Assembly: GCF_023101765.2 (NCBI RefSeq)
Contig: NC_064212.1
Span: 10,974,001 to 11,038,000 of the forward strand
DNA from: Spodoptera frugiperda
Taxonomy: Eukaryota > Arthropoda > Insecta > Lepidoptera > Noctuidae
Direction of reading: 5' to 3'
Length of the DNA: 64,000 nucleotides
Below, one piece after another: positions 1 to 11,410 of the stretch. The notes under the pieces were generated by a model. It was not told where the DNA came from. It ran no database searches and saw only the letters and a list, made by a program, of their open reading frames with translations. The position numbers and the translations under genes are program-made. Every line of letters starts with the position of its first letter. Positions within the stretch are counted from its first letter, which is position 1.

Positions 1-3000
1 GGATTGTCTGTTTCGTCATCAGTCTCAATTATGGTATCGAGGCCCTCATTAACACTGTCGTCACCCTGGTCATCTGCATCATTATCTTCTTCCCCTAATT
101 CTGGGTACAATGTCTGACGTAATTCTTCTATTGCATCTTTACATTCTTGCCAACTAGTGAACAATGTCAGCTTAGGTCTCAATGTCGTCAAACATTCTTG
201 GTATATATACCTAACATAAATAGGAAACATGTTGTCATCAGTCCAGTGAGGATCAGATTGTTTAAACCAGTAATAATTTTGGAAGAAAGTTAAGAAATAA
301 TCCAGACGCTTTTTGCTAGAACCACTGTTAAAATACGCGCCACAAGTCTCGAGAAGGGCGCAGACTAGTCTAATTCTGAATACATTATCAGGAGGGTCAA
401 GAGGAGAAACATTGTTGTGATCATTTGTTACTCCGAAAGTTATAAAAGAATATAAAACTGTGAAAACATCTCGTGAATCTAATAGCTTGTAGTTGTACAA
501 TTCTCCCAGATATCTGACTGTAGCAATTCTTCTCTGATTATATCTTGGGTGGGGGTCTTCCATAGTAACTCTGATCTCTTCCAGAATAGTATCTACTACA
601 GCTGGGGCCACAGCCTCCTGCCATGCAGCTAGTTCAGCTGTCAGTCTTGCCAAAGCTCGTCTTGCACTTGCTCTTACTCTCCAGCCCCCTGCTAAGTGCT
701 GTATAGCAATGGCTGCAGTGTCTGGATCATCCCAATTCAGTTTACGCATCAGTCTCAGTATCTTTTCTTCATTGCTTTTTTGCAAGTCTTCATGGAGTAC
801 TTTCCGTATAAACTGATGCATAGGAGGTTCTTCTTCTTTTGGTTGAGCTGGAGCTTCAGGTGGACACACATAATAAAATGCATTTTCAATTTGTGTCACA
901 TAACGTGAGTCTAAAGCTGATACAGTCTGAAATTGAAAATAATTGAATTAATATTACTGTACCTGTAATCATTGTTAAGCAATAGAAGTGGATTAAAAAA
1001 TTAACGAACCTTTTTTCTCATCATTTGTTGCAAATATATCATGGTTCTTTGATGAGTGTCTGGGTTACAGTACAAGAATCTACCACACGTCTCGAGTAGA
1101 TTGCACGCCATTTCTATATGATGGTGTTTAAAGTCATGCAAAAGGACTTTTAGACAATACAGTGCTTCCATTTTCGAATATAGACTAAACTTAACCAACT
1201 CGCCAATGAACCTCACAACTTTGATCTGTAAAAATTAACAGTGATTATAAATATGGTGGCAATTTCGATAGAAAATCATGTATAAAGGGTAACAAAAAAA
1301 TTACCTTTGATTCAATATTGATCTGATCTTTTTTCCTAACATGATACTTAAAGTCTTGTTTCAACATCTGACACAAATCTACACACACATCGGGCAAAAC
1401 TGGGTAGAGGATAGCAGCAAACCTTGAGTAAAAGGGTAATAGATCTAATCTAGTCCTGGCAACACTGAAAAGCACCCTTGTCAGTTTCTTCCTGTTGTTC
1501 TTAGTATTGAGATTCAGAACAAAATCTACTGCAGCATTGTCAATCAACTCTCTGTTAATACAGTTAGGAAGTTCATTCAAAAATGCATCCAGGGCATACC
1601 TAAAAAAAAAGAAAAAATAATGTAAATGAGATCTATACAGTTTGTGATATGTAGTTATATGAGTGACTAGCTACTTCCGCGCGGTTTCACCCGCTCTGTT
1701 CGGTTCCTATAATTCGAGGCGTGATGTTTTATAGCCTATAACTTCCTTCGATAAATGCGCTTTCCAACACAAAAAGAATTATTTAAATCGGACCAGTAGT
1801 TCCGGAGATTAGTGCGTTCAAACAAACAAACAAACAAACTCTTTAGCTTTATAATATTAGTATAGATAATGGCACATACTTGTTGGAGACATTTGATGGC
1901 TGTGCCTCTTCCTGCTCCATGTCAGGTACTGGTAGAGGTCCCTCACTGTCACTCAGTTCATCTTCCTTCAGATCTTCATCCAACATTTCTTCTGTTACTG
2001 TTTCAGGCTTACTCTTTACTGTCTGTAATTATGAAGTTAAAATAAATTCTAGCTATTTTTATACAACCTTGTATAAATTCTAAAATTAGATTGTTTACAT
2101 TCAGATGACCTCATCTGAATGTAGACAATCTTTCAGATGTCAGATGACCTCATCTGAATGTACACAATATGAATCATAAGTATATACAAGTTAGAAGATG
2201 ATGATGACTTTGTTAACTTACCTCTTTCACTTGATAATTTGGCATGAAAACTTTTAAATCTGGTAAACTGGTATAAAATGTTCTGGTGTCTTCATCTTGC
2301 CAGGGATCAGTACCTGCTTGCATGGTGAACTCTTCATTGCCACCAATAGTCACAGTTCCTTGGGTCTCAGTCACTGTGAGGGTCAATGTGGGAGGCTCTC
2401 CAGCTTCACCTAATTCAAATGTGCTACTGCTTTGCCGAAAAGATATTTCTCTCCAACCTCACATATATTCACCCAACACTTCAGCAAAGCTTTGAGCACC
2501 AGCTAGTAACTTGTCATAGGTAGCCTGCAAAATATTAGAGTAATACATAAAACAATTAGGTACTTACATTCAGAAATAATTTATGATTATATCATTGTAT
2601 CAATTCCAGAGTCCCTAAAGGGTAGAAGATATCTAAAAATGTTAAAAAATATAACTACCTGATGCTGCTCCAGCTGATCCTTTCTTTCCTGAGACAACTC
2701 CCCTCGGGTATGAAGTGTCCTCTGATTGGCTGCATGCAAAGCTTGCAGTTGTGTCCTCTCAGCTAGTAAATGTTTAGTAAGTGATAGAAAGTAATCCTTC
2801 AGAAGGGTTCTTACAGCCGTTTGTTTTTCAGCAGGCAAAAATGGATTTCTAGGAATAGTCACATTATATTTCTGGAAATAATAACTTAAGTAAAGTACAT
2901 ATTACAATATATTTAGCTTATTTTATTTTATGCTTTCATTGTACAGTTACAACTTACTTCTGCAGCTTCTCTGATTTTCTTTGGTACTAAGCCAGCATAA

Positions 3001-3671
3001 TCCTCGCCACAATGTTTACAGAATGACAACAATATTGGTATATTGTTATGCTCCTCCTTATCCATGTTTATCAGAACAGTAAGAACATTGCCCAATAATG
3101 GAAGGCCCATCTTATTAGTAAATATTCCAACAGCTACCAGCTCTGCATAAAATCGTATATCCACACGCAATTTGGATGAATTAGTTATTTTATCTGTAGC
3201 TTTGAAAGTAAGAATTTTTTGCCAATTCTCAAAGAAATTGGATGAAAAATCTGCATAGGTGCGATGCAATGCAGAGCACAAATTTATAGCAGCTGCAATG
3301 TCAGACATCTTTAGCTTAGCTTCCGCAATAGCCGCAGCCACTTCCGATATGTATTTTGTGAGATTTAGTGTATTGAAATCTTTTAAAAGTGCATCAATTT
3401 GCGTTGCACTAAATGACTTCAACTTCTTCACAAATGTTGTATTTTTCTTCAGACCAGAATCCAATTTCGAGAAATAGTTATCTGGCGGACGAACACAGTT
3501 TAAATTTTGGTTTCTAAGTTCTGTCTTTTGTTTTACTCTCGATTCTAGGTTAGCTGTGTATTCATCGAGGGCTGCTTTCTCATCTTCCGCACTTTCTGTT
3601 TTGGAGTCTGTGTCAGTCTGTTGTTCATTTTTCTCCGTGTCTTTTTCGGTAGACGTCATGTTAATAGTCAT
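1..3671 (-). CDS. UPF2: UPF2, regulator of nonsense transcripts 2 (3' end off window)
   Basis: UPF2 is the scaffold that joins UPF1 to UPF3 on exon-junction complexes during nonsense-mediated mRNA decay. Coding exons on the minus strand: 3671-2958, 2871-2659, 2524-2222, 2022-1880, 1599-1305, 1225-1010 and 926-1 (open at the edge). All joins keep frame. The start is the ATG at 3671, directly after an in-frame TAA. After a charged Glu/Asp/Lys-rich N-terminus, exon 1 carries the first MIF4G domain (blocks NLTKYISEVAAAIAEAKLK and FCKHCGEDYAGLVPKKIREA). The last three exons carry the second MIF4G (PNCINRELIDNAAVDF, TCGRFLYCNPDTHQRT) and start the third (LGELYNYKLLDSRDVF); an acidic stretch lies at the edge. 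Exon 3 contains an in-frame TGA at 2459-2461 (codon 331) with good homology on both sides. The donor after exon 6 is the weak GTTCGT. Identity is secure; functional integrity is uncertain because of the TGA. Confidence 0.93.
1665..1867 (+). repeat. Dispersed repeat, CGCGGTTTCACCCGC family, copy 1
   Basis: This lies in a UPF2 intron. It has the block CGCGCGGTTTCACCCGC, then a body containing CGATAAATG and CCAGTAGTTCCGGAGA, and ends in a (CAAA)n run followed by TATAATATTAGTATAGAT. Related copies are at 6594-6722, 26280-26416 and, inverted, 50693-50809. The 3' end with an A-rich simple run suggests a retroposed SINE or a non-LTR 3' tail. The family assignment is an inference. Confidence 0.7.
2094..2165. 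repeat. Duplicated short palindrome in UPF2 intron
   Basis: The intron between the exons at 2222 and 2022 holds two copies of CAGATGACCTCATCTGAATGT separated by a few bases. Each copy is itself a near-palindrome (ATTCAGATGA..TCATCTGAAT), so the segment can fold on itself. It is a short local duplication with no evidence of function. Confidence 0.6.
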
Positions 3672-4338
3672 TTAGTTAACATAATATCAGTAAGTCCAAG
3701 GATTTGAGTAGATTCTTCAATTATCCAATAATGGAAAATAGTATTTTCGTACTTTTTCTGTTGTTCTTGTTTACTATTTGACGGATTGGTCAAATCAAAA
3801 CGACAACGTGAAATGACAATGACATTTGAAGCGTTCGGATATATAAAATGACAATGACAGGATGAATTGATGAATAATAAAATAAATAGTGCTTTTAAAT
3901 ACACAAAATATAGAGCTTAAATATTTCGATTATTTTACCTGTGTCAGTCACCGTTACCAAGCGCTGTGTTTAATTCCATTGCATAGTAGTCTATAGCATG
4001 GTCTCGAAAAGCCGAAACTGAAAAGAAATTCGAAACCTCTAAACGTCAAAGTCAATGTGCTACAAATCCATCATATCTGCAATCGTATTCACAGATAATT
4101 GATTGTATATGTTTTTCTTTCTTCGTGGACCATTTAGATAGAGATTCTTATTTCTTCGTAGACATTATCCTACTCCGTCTGTCTACGTTTCCCCCTATAC
4201 TTATTATACATTTTGGTCTACATTTCTTTCACACTCGTAGTTAATAAGTAAATAAACTCGTTCAATTCAGAGAATTATCATAAAAGCATTTATATACCTA
4301 ATAACCTGTACAAAACTGAAAAAATATTTACTTATAAC
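3672..4338. promoter_or_regulatory. Divergent intergenic region UPF2/ASNSD1
   Basis: The start codons of UPF2 (minus) and ASNSD1 (plus) are 667 bp apart, so both promoters must lie here unless noncoding exons extend further. No clear TATA box at a convincing distance was seen. I looked for an upstream ORF like the one known on mammalian ASNSD1 transcripts; the one ATG noticed here, near 3997, stops after eight codons, so nothing comparable was found. Confidence 0.5.
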
Positions 4339-6569
4339 ATGTGTGGAATATTTTGTGAAATATGTTTTTGCAATAAAACCTCAACTATGGTATTTAATTT
4401 AATATTTTTATTCAACAAAAACAAAATACTTATATTAAATTATACCTTATTTAAATAACAAATTACTTTTAGGATGATCAAGTGATGAAACGTATTAAAA
4501 ACAGAGGGCCCGATAAATCTAATTCATTAGAAATCGCCTTAGGTGATGATATGAAAGCATTTTTGTATGGTGCGGTGTTGTGGATGCAGGGTCCTGAATT
4601 AGCACCACAGCCTGTGGAAACTGAACAGGGTGTGTTATTGTACAATGGAGATATATTCGATGAAACATGGCCCAGCAATATCAGTGACACATTAGTAATT
4701 AAGGATAAACTACATGACAAGTCTGTATGTTACTTCTTAAATTACCTTTTGTATTTCATTTATTATTGTCAATAATATAAGCTTAATTTGTTTTGCCAGA
4801 ATACACTGTCAGAGGAATACATCATACAACAACTGAAATCATTTAAAGGCCCCTTTGCTATGATTTACTTGGACAAAATAAATAAAAAAATCTATTTCAT
4901 GAGAGATAGAATTGGAAGAAGTACTTTACTTTTTCACAAAAGTAAAAATTCTATCATAATCAGTAATGTTTTGGGAAGAAATTACAACTGTGTTGAAGTT
5001 CCAGCTACTTGTATTCAGATACTAAATTTAAATACTAATACAATAAAAGTGTATCCATGGGATAATAATGAATTAAAGACTGAGGAATATTTAATTGAAG
5101 ATTGGCTAGAACAACTAAAAATGCAACAAAGTTTACCAGATGATGAATTTTATTTTGAATATATAGAAGAACAATTTAAAGAAAATGTAATAACTTTTAT
5201 TCTCAATGTTACATTTAAGATAATATACAAAATGTAATTTATTTAAAATTGTTTGTTTCAGGATGACATAATTAAATTAATTGAATCTACAGCTGCTTCA
5301 ACACAGTGTAAATTGTCAGCAATGAAAATACTGATTGAGGATAACTTAATAAAGAAAACAGTCTTAAATGTGACGGAACTACTGGAGAAGAGTATTAAAT
5401 TGCGTTTACAAAAACAACCAAACAGATGTAAGAAATGCTTAAACACTGAAGGTGATTGCAAGCATTGTACTGTTGGAATATTGTTTTCTGGTGGCCTTGA
5501 TTGTACAATACTAGCTGTACTGGCAGATAAATATTTACCGAGGGAACAAAGTATAGACCTCATCAATGTAGCATTTAAAAAGGATGAAAAATCTACATTT
5601 GATGTCCCTGATAGACTAACAGGAAGGCAGTCATTACAAGAGCTGCAAAAACTATGTCCAACCAGGTATGACCATTGCATTCATTGTTGTCACTACATTT
5701 TAATACATTTTTTAATACTACTAATATACTACTTATTTGTGATTTTAAGGGATTGGATATTTAGAGAAGTAAATGTTTCAAAAGAAGAACAAGAAAAGTA
5801 CCAAGAGGATATTATAGGAGACCTAGTGTATCCCCGAGAAACTATCTTAGATGAAAGTCTTGGGACAGCATTGTGGTTTGCTGCTAGAGGCCAAGATTGC
5901 TTACATGATGTGTCAACCAGTAGGGTAAAACAAGATTAAGAAAATAATACGCATTTTTAAATATTTATGCAGTAAAATACTAATAAGAGAATTAATTTCA
6001 GGTTTTACTAATAGGTTCTGGAGCAGATGAGTTGTTTGGTGGTTACACACGGCATAGAAATGCTTTCAAACGGAAGGGTTGGCAAGGTCTCAACAAAGAG
6101 TTACTGCTAGACTGGAAGAGAATCTCTTTCAGAAATTTGGCTCGTGATAACAGAGTTATATGTGATCATGGTAGACAACCTCGAATGCCATATTTAGATG
6201 AAGACTTTACAAATTACATACTACAATTAAAACCATGGCTAAGGTAAATATACATTATATTAAGTATTCTATATTTATCTAGTATTTTCAAATTTACTAG
6301 CTACTTGTTTTTACTTAGATTTAAATTATAAATTGGGTGAACATAATTTAATAATTTTGCAATGTCATTACAGGTGTTTCCCCAGTGAAGATTTGGGCAT
6401 TGGTATGGGCGATAAACTCATGTTAAGATTAGTTGCCTTAAATCTTGGTTTAAGTGAGGCTGTTATTTTACCTAAGCGAGCTTTACAATTTGGCTCCAGA
6501 ATTGCAAATAAGAAAGAGAAAGGTAGCGATATATCGAAAACTTTCAAAAATAAAAATATTAAAATATAA
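4339..6569 (+). CDS. ASNSD1: Asparagine synthetase domain-containing protein 1 (ASNSD1)
   Basis: Seven exons join in frame: 4339-4389, 4473-4724, 4800-5186, 5262-5665, 5750-5924, 6002-6243 and 6374-6569, giving 568 residues. The N-terminus MCGIFCE puts Cys2 in place as the class II glutamine amidotransferase nucleophile once Met1 is removed. An RGPDKSN motif and the sequence GVLLYNGDIF follow as in asparagine synthetase-like enzymes. The C-terminal half has a PP-loop variant ILFSGGLDC (about 306-311), then VPDRLTGRQSLQEL, ETILDESLGTALWFAARG, IGSGADELFGGYTRHR and PKRALQFGSRIA, which identify ASNSD1 rather than true asparagine synthetase. A CxxC-x6-CxxC cluster (about 286-299) lies just before the PP-loop. 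The first-exon donor is GTATTT. The substrate of this family is not settled. Identity is secure; the shortest exon and its weak donor are the least certain boundary. Confidence 0.93.
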
Positions 6570-6593
6570 ACTTGGTTTTGATCTTTAAACACA

Positions 6594-6722
6594 AGCGATT
6601 TCGGCGCGGTTTCACCCGCTTCTCTCCCCTATTGATCGTAGGGTGATGTTATATAGCGTATGACCTACCTCGATACATGGACTAACCAACACAAAAACAC
6701 AAATCCATACAGTAGTTTAGAT
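6594..6722 (+). repeat. Dispersed repeat, CGCGGTTTCACCCGC family, copy 2
   Basis: It begins GATTTCGGCGCGGTTTCACC and shares the central ATATAGC..CTCGATA.ATGGACT..AACACAAAA pattern with the other copies. It is shorter than copy 1 and lacks the CAAA run. Confidence 0.65.
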
Positions 6723-6736
6723 ACCTACATACATGC

Positions 6737-6810
6737 ATAACCTCACGCCTGTTTCTCACGGGGGTAGGCAGAGATAATGGGACGCTGATTGCTACGAATC
6801 TTACATACCT
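6737..6810 (+). repeat. CCTCACGCCTGT-type dispersed repeat fragment
   Basis: The fragment reads AACCTCACGCCTGTTTCTC, then GGGGTAGGCAGAGA and GCTACGAATCTTA. Related fragments are at 37050-37127 (plus) and, inverted, at 57740-57812. From memory this sequence type is widespread in noctuid genomes and is probably part of a retroelement. Confidence 0.6.
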
Positions 6811-7348
6811 CTTTCGCTTCATCAAAAGTCGTCATTCTTTTCGTGCAGTGGTTTAGATACGACTATTTATTGGTATTATCTTATTATTTATTTAACTGGT
6901 CAAAACTGGATTGCGATTACGTCTCAAATGTGAGAGAGCCATTCCTTCGGCATCAATGGGCGTGAAACGTATACTCATTTTGTGTTTTACCTTCTGAGAG
7001 TGAGATAATCGGAAACCCAATGTTCCTCATCCCTAATCCCCAAAATAAGGTCTTTTTCATATGAAAAACAAAATCGTTGACTAAATATTGTTGTTTGGCT
7101 CAAAATCCACTTATCCAATCATGAATCTGCATCTTGAAACGAAAAATATTTTTTTAATAAAGCCGGCCACACTCTGCTTCCCGACTAAAAAAGTTACTAA
7201 ATTCACACCTCTATAACCATAGACAAAATTCAAATCTGAGTTAAAGTTGATTGATCAACATTACTTTCAATCACTCACACCACAAACCTATCAGTGTAGC
7301 ATTCCGCACATATATAAATAAAACATTACCCACACATAGAATACGAAA

Positions 7349-9953
7349 ATGGCTGCAAATCGTCGCAAGCAGGACGATAAAAATTTAGAAATTTTACGTG
7401 AGCTTATTTCACTCAATGGGAACAAGTATTGTTTAGATTGCAACCAAAGAGGACCTACATACGTGAACAGTACAATAGGTTCTTTTGTTTGTTCAAAATG
7501 CTCGGGAATGTTGTAAGTATTGTTTCTGCGTTATTCTGCTTTTGTCTGACTGAATAAGATCAACAAACAGATTCCTGTATTGTGTTTCAGGCGTGGTCTT
7601 ACTCCGCCTCACCGTGTAAAGTCCATTTCCATGGCCACTTTCACGCCGGAAGAAATAGAATTTATAAAAGCAAGAGGTAACGACTACTGCAGGCGCGTTT
7701 GGTTAGGCCTTTACGAGGGTGAAAGTGTGAATTTTACTGATGAGCAAAGCGTCAAAGATTTTATGTCTGATAAATATGAAAAGAAACGCTATTATCTGGA
7801 TTCGCCTGCAACTACGAACAATCCCGTCAATGGAAGTTCATCGAAGAATAAGCCCAAAGTTAAGACCGGAAGTAACGCGTCGAGCGCAGCGCCTTTGATA
7901 TCGATTTCGCCGCAAACATCGAAAAATACGGTCAATAATAACACGGTCGTTCAAACTGCGAAAGTGGTGAACAATTTGCTGCCTGCTAACGACCTGAGTT
8001 ACAGAGTAGCTCAACCAGTCAACAATTTGGTAAAGCCTATCATGAACACTGTAAATGTCACACCAGTACCTGCTGCTGTACCAGCCTCAGTACCTGAGTA
8101 AGTTTTATGAGATATGTTCTAAATACTGTGCAATAATTAATGTAAATTTACCTAAGTACTGTATTATAAACCAATTGTATTCATTTTCAGTTTTCCTGTT
8201 GATTTTTCTACAGCAAATATTTATAATAGTAGCCAGATCAATAATAATATGAACAATAGTTTTGCAACTCCTCCGTCCATGACTGCACCAGCATTCAATG
8301 CTTTCAGTACCCCTCCACAGCCTGCAAGTAAGTTGACCTGTTTATTTAGTCTTCAATATTGGAGAGATGTTTATTTGCAATCATCAATCAATTGTCTTTT
8401 CTTTGACAGATGATCGCTATGCTGCACTGGCAGATTTAGATATGGCTTTAAGACAACAAAACATGAAACATATGGGTAAGCTTATTAAACTCTTTATTTA
8501 CATGTATTTCTTCTCATTGTCTGTCTATAAAAATCACTATTACATTCATTTGTTGAAAAGTTATATATTATTTAAGTACTTTTTACAGTAGTTAGTTCAC
8601 ATTACATTTTAGGCTTTAGATATTTAATTATACTTAATTTTAATATTTCAGAGGAAAACAATGTTGTAAATAATAAAAATCCATTCCAAAGTACCACAAC
8701 CAATGATCTGTTTGCCAGTAAAAATCCATTTTTCAATGGAGGATGGAGCACTGCCACAGCAACGGTACCAGTCAATCCGTTTATGGTAAGATTATTTTGT
8801 TACAATATATAATATTGACATCTATACACTTAAATAATGTTGAAGTGTATGTATGTATTACACTATAATAACATATTTACAATTTTCGTCTCTCTGTCTG
8901 TTTGTTGTGGCTAATCTCAGAAATGTCTGGACCCATTTTGACGGGAATTTTATTAGCATGAAGCCCACATACTCAGGAGTAACAATAGCTACTTTTATTT
9001 TAGAAACAAAATATAGAAAACCCAAATTCTGTCTGAAGTCATTAATTCTATACAGAGGAAGTCACAGGCAACAGCTAGTATAATACAAATATATAATCAA
9101 ATAAGAGCTTGTAAATGTATCATTTGTGCAGGAAAATGTATTTGGCTTGATATGAATAAGGATACATAATAACGGAATGTTAATTTAAATGATATTTTTT
9201 TGGAGATCTATTTTTGTAAAACCTATTTAAATTATCCTTGAAATTGTTTATTGTTTAGCATAGTATCTGTTTGCATTTGGTGTTGACAGATCAAGCAAGC
9301 ATGTCATTGAATTAAGTTGATGCTTCCTTATGTTGAGGTACATTATAATAATGCATCAAAATTCCAGTAGCCATAATCAGTTCTTTATTGGGTATGAATA
9401 ATCTGTACCCATACAGACCCAATAACCTTCTGTTATCTGAATTATTTATCTATGCATTGTTTTTATCTACAATTACATTATCCTATGTGCCAAAATGATT
9501 GTTCATTGGCACAAGTTATAAATTTCCCTAAACAAAAAAAAAACGTAATATCATTGTTAGCTATAAACATCCACACTTTAATTTGTAGCACCAAACTTAA
9601 GCTCGGAACCAGGTTCCGTGTACTTATTTAAAATGTATATACATACATACCTATTCTACTCAGCCTTTTTTAATGTGTTGGTAAAACAGTGCATGAATGA
9701 ATTCATTAAATGTATGGACTATTTTGATAATGGTATCTGTTTGAAACATACAGGAAACAACTGATAGTTTATATTGCTCCCTATAGTTTGTGTGTGACTT
9801 CATGACTTCACAGAAACAAGTGTTTATGTAGCAGGCACTGGATAATCCCATGACTCATGCTGCTGTTACTGATAACATTAATTTAGCTTATCTATTTTTC
9901 AGCAGTCTACAAATAATGGCGGTTTTATGAATTCCAAGAATCCATTTCTCTGA
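7349..9953 (+). CDS. AGFG1: AGFG-type ArfGAP with NPF motifs (Drongo orthologue)
   Basis: Six exons join in frame: 7349-7512, 7591-8097, 8191-8327, 8410-8475, 8652-8785 and 9903-9953, giving 352 residues. The N-terminal ArfGAP zinc finger is intact: C28-x2-C31-x16-C48-x2-C51, followed by SGMLRGLTPPHRVKS with the GTPase-activating Arg56. A low-complexity Ser/Asn/Pro region and the signature DRYAALADLDMALRQ follow. The C-terminus has repeated NPF motifs (KNPFQS, KNPFFN, VNPFM, KNPFL), which bind EH-domain endocytic proteins. Vertebrate AGFG1/HRB works in clathrin adaptor trafficking of VAMP7 and acrosome formation; the Drosophila relative is Drongo. The ATG at 7349 has AAA at -3. A long 3' UTR seems to extend to an AATAAA near 11172. 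AGFG1 versus AGFG2 is not meaningful in insects, so the symbol marks the family. Confidence 0.92.
8886..9080 (+). repeat. Dispersed repeat in last AGFG intron
   Basis: The stretch runs from TATGTATTACACTATAATAA through GGACCCATTTTGACGGGAAT to GGCAACAGCTAGTA. It resembles degenerate 3' tails of lepidopteran non-LTR/SINE elements, in which a 'CTGTCTG...GGACCGATTTTGATG' core recurs. It is not coding in any convincing way. Confidence 0.5.
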
Positions 9954-11300
9954 TTTGGACTACATGAAAACATAAGAACTAAGTGAGATGTCAAAGAACA
10001 AACTACGTAACAAAAAGCACAAACCAAGCTACAAATTTTTTATGTTATTGAACAATTGTATAGTAGTTGAATAATTTATTAATGTTATGCCATAGTGGAG
10101 ATACAGTAATACATCATGATTACACTGAGTAATCAGATTTCATGTCTTGAATATTCACAAAATGTGTAATTGCATAGGTCTGGATGTTATTGCATTAGCA
10201 GTCCACAGCTACCATCATGCAGCACGCTTGTTATGGTTGTAAAATTGAGTGCCTCAATATGCCTTACATTTTTATATGTATATTTACAATGAGTTATTAA
10301 ATATCTCAAACTAAAAAGTGAAAGTATTGCGATTATCTGGATAGAAATGTTAAAATATGAACAAATTGTATGAAATATTGATAAAGACTCTGGTTTTAGC
10401 TTTATCCTAAATTATTTAGATAGTATTGTATTTAATATGACCAGTAAATGATGAAGCTATTTACGTACATTAATGTTAGTATTGCGAAATTGAAGGCACA
10501 CAGGTAACATAGAATGTATTTGTAATCAGGTGCCTTGTGTGAGTAAGTTATGTTCAGTGAGTCAGCCAGGGGCCGAGAGGCGTCGTCCAATGATGTCATA
10601 AAGGTTACTGGCCTTATTTGATAGTTTGGAATTGTATGGAATGGTACAAAATTTAACTATAAAATATGTAAGATATAAGATTATTGAGTATTTTAATGAG
10701 TTGGAGACCACATTTTGGTAAAAATATATTTATTGTCCAGGTATGAATTGCTCACTATCGTAATATTAAATCAAGGAACTTCTGATAAAATCTACCACTT
10801 TACTTAGTAATGAGTTGTTGACTTTTTGTAATTTCCCCACACGAAAAAGAAGTTATTTTTAATGTTATTTAATATTTTAACATTTTGCGCTTGACAAAAA
10901 TTGTACTGATAATAATTTTCTTAGTCAGGATTAATGTTTGTAATATACTCCTATGTTTTCAAGGGAATGTATTGCAAATCTAGTTATAGTTAGCCAGTTA
11001 GAAATTGAGCTCTCAAATTATGTGCTTCATCTGTGATTGTAATCAGTTTTATTTTTATTTGCAAGGAGCTAACTTGAACAATTTTTTTCTAATCAATGCA
11101 CTTTCCTATTTATTTAGTTCATAATTGTTTTTTTTTTACTATTTGAGCACTAAGATCTGTTAATTTGTATAAATAAAATAATCACTATTATTTTTTATAA
11201 ACTTTGTTTTTTTATTATACTATTCTGTATAGTATTCTCTTTCCATATACATATACTTATCGAATAAAATAAAAGGACCAAAGGAAACTTGTGGATTCTT
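9954..11300. other. AGFG 3' UTR and tail-to-tail junction with CDC23
   Basis: This is AT-rich sequence with no ORF of interest. AATAAA occurs at 11172-11177 and again at 11263-11268 on the plus strand. AATAAA on the minus strand (TTTATT at 11314-11319) sits 92 bases past the CDC23 stop. The two genes therefore converge, and their 3' UTRs probably end within about 100-150 bp of one another. The exact cleavage sites cannot be seen. Confidence 0.5.
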
Positions 11301-11410
11301 AAATGAGTTCTTATTTATTACATATAAATATAATATTCATACATACAGGTGATATTAATACACTATAACAGTCAGTCTCTTCACATTTTACATTTTTTAG
11401 CAATTGTTTG

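Larger units (their letters stand above)
6570..7348. other. ASNSD1-AGFG intergenic region with repeat fragments
   Basis: No coding exon was seen in this stretch. It holds a CGCGGTTTCACCCGC-family repeat fragment starting within about 30 bases of the ASNSD1 stop codon and a CCTCACGCCTGT-type repeat fragment near 6737. The rest is AT-rich DNA that should contain the ASNSD1 polyadenylation site and the AGFG promoter. Neither could be pinned down. Confidence 0.5.
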
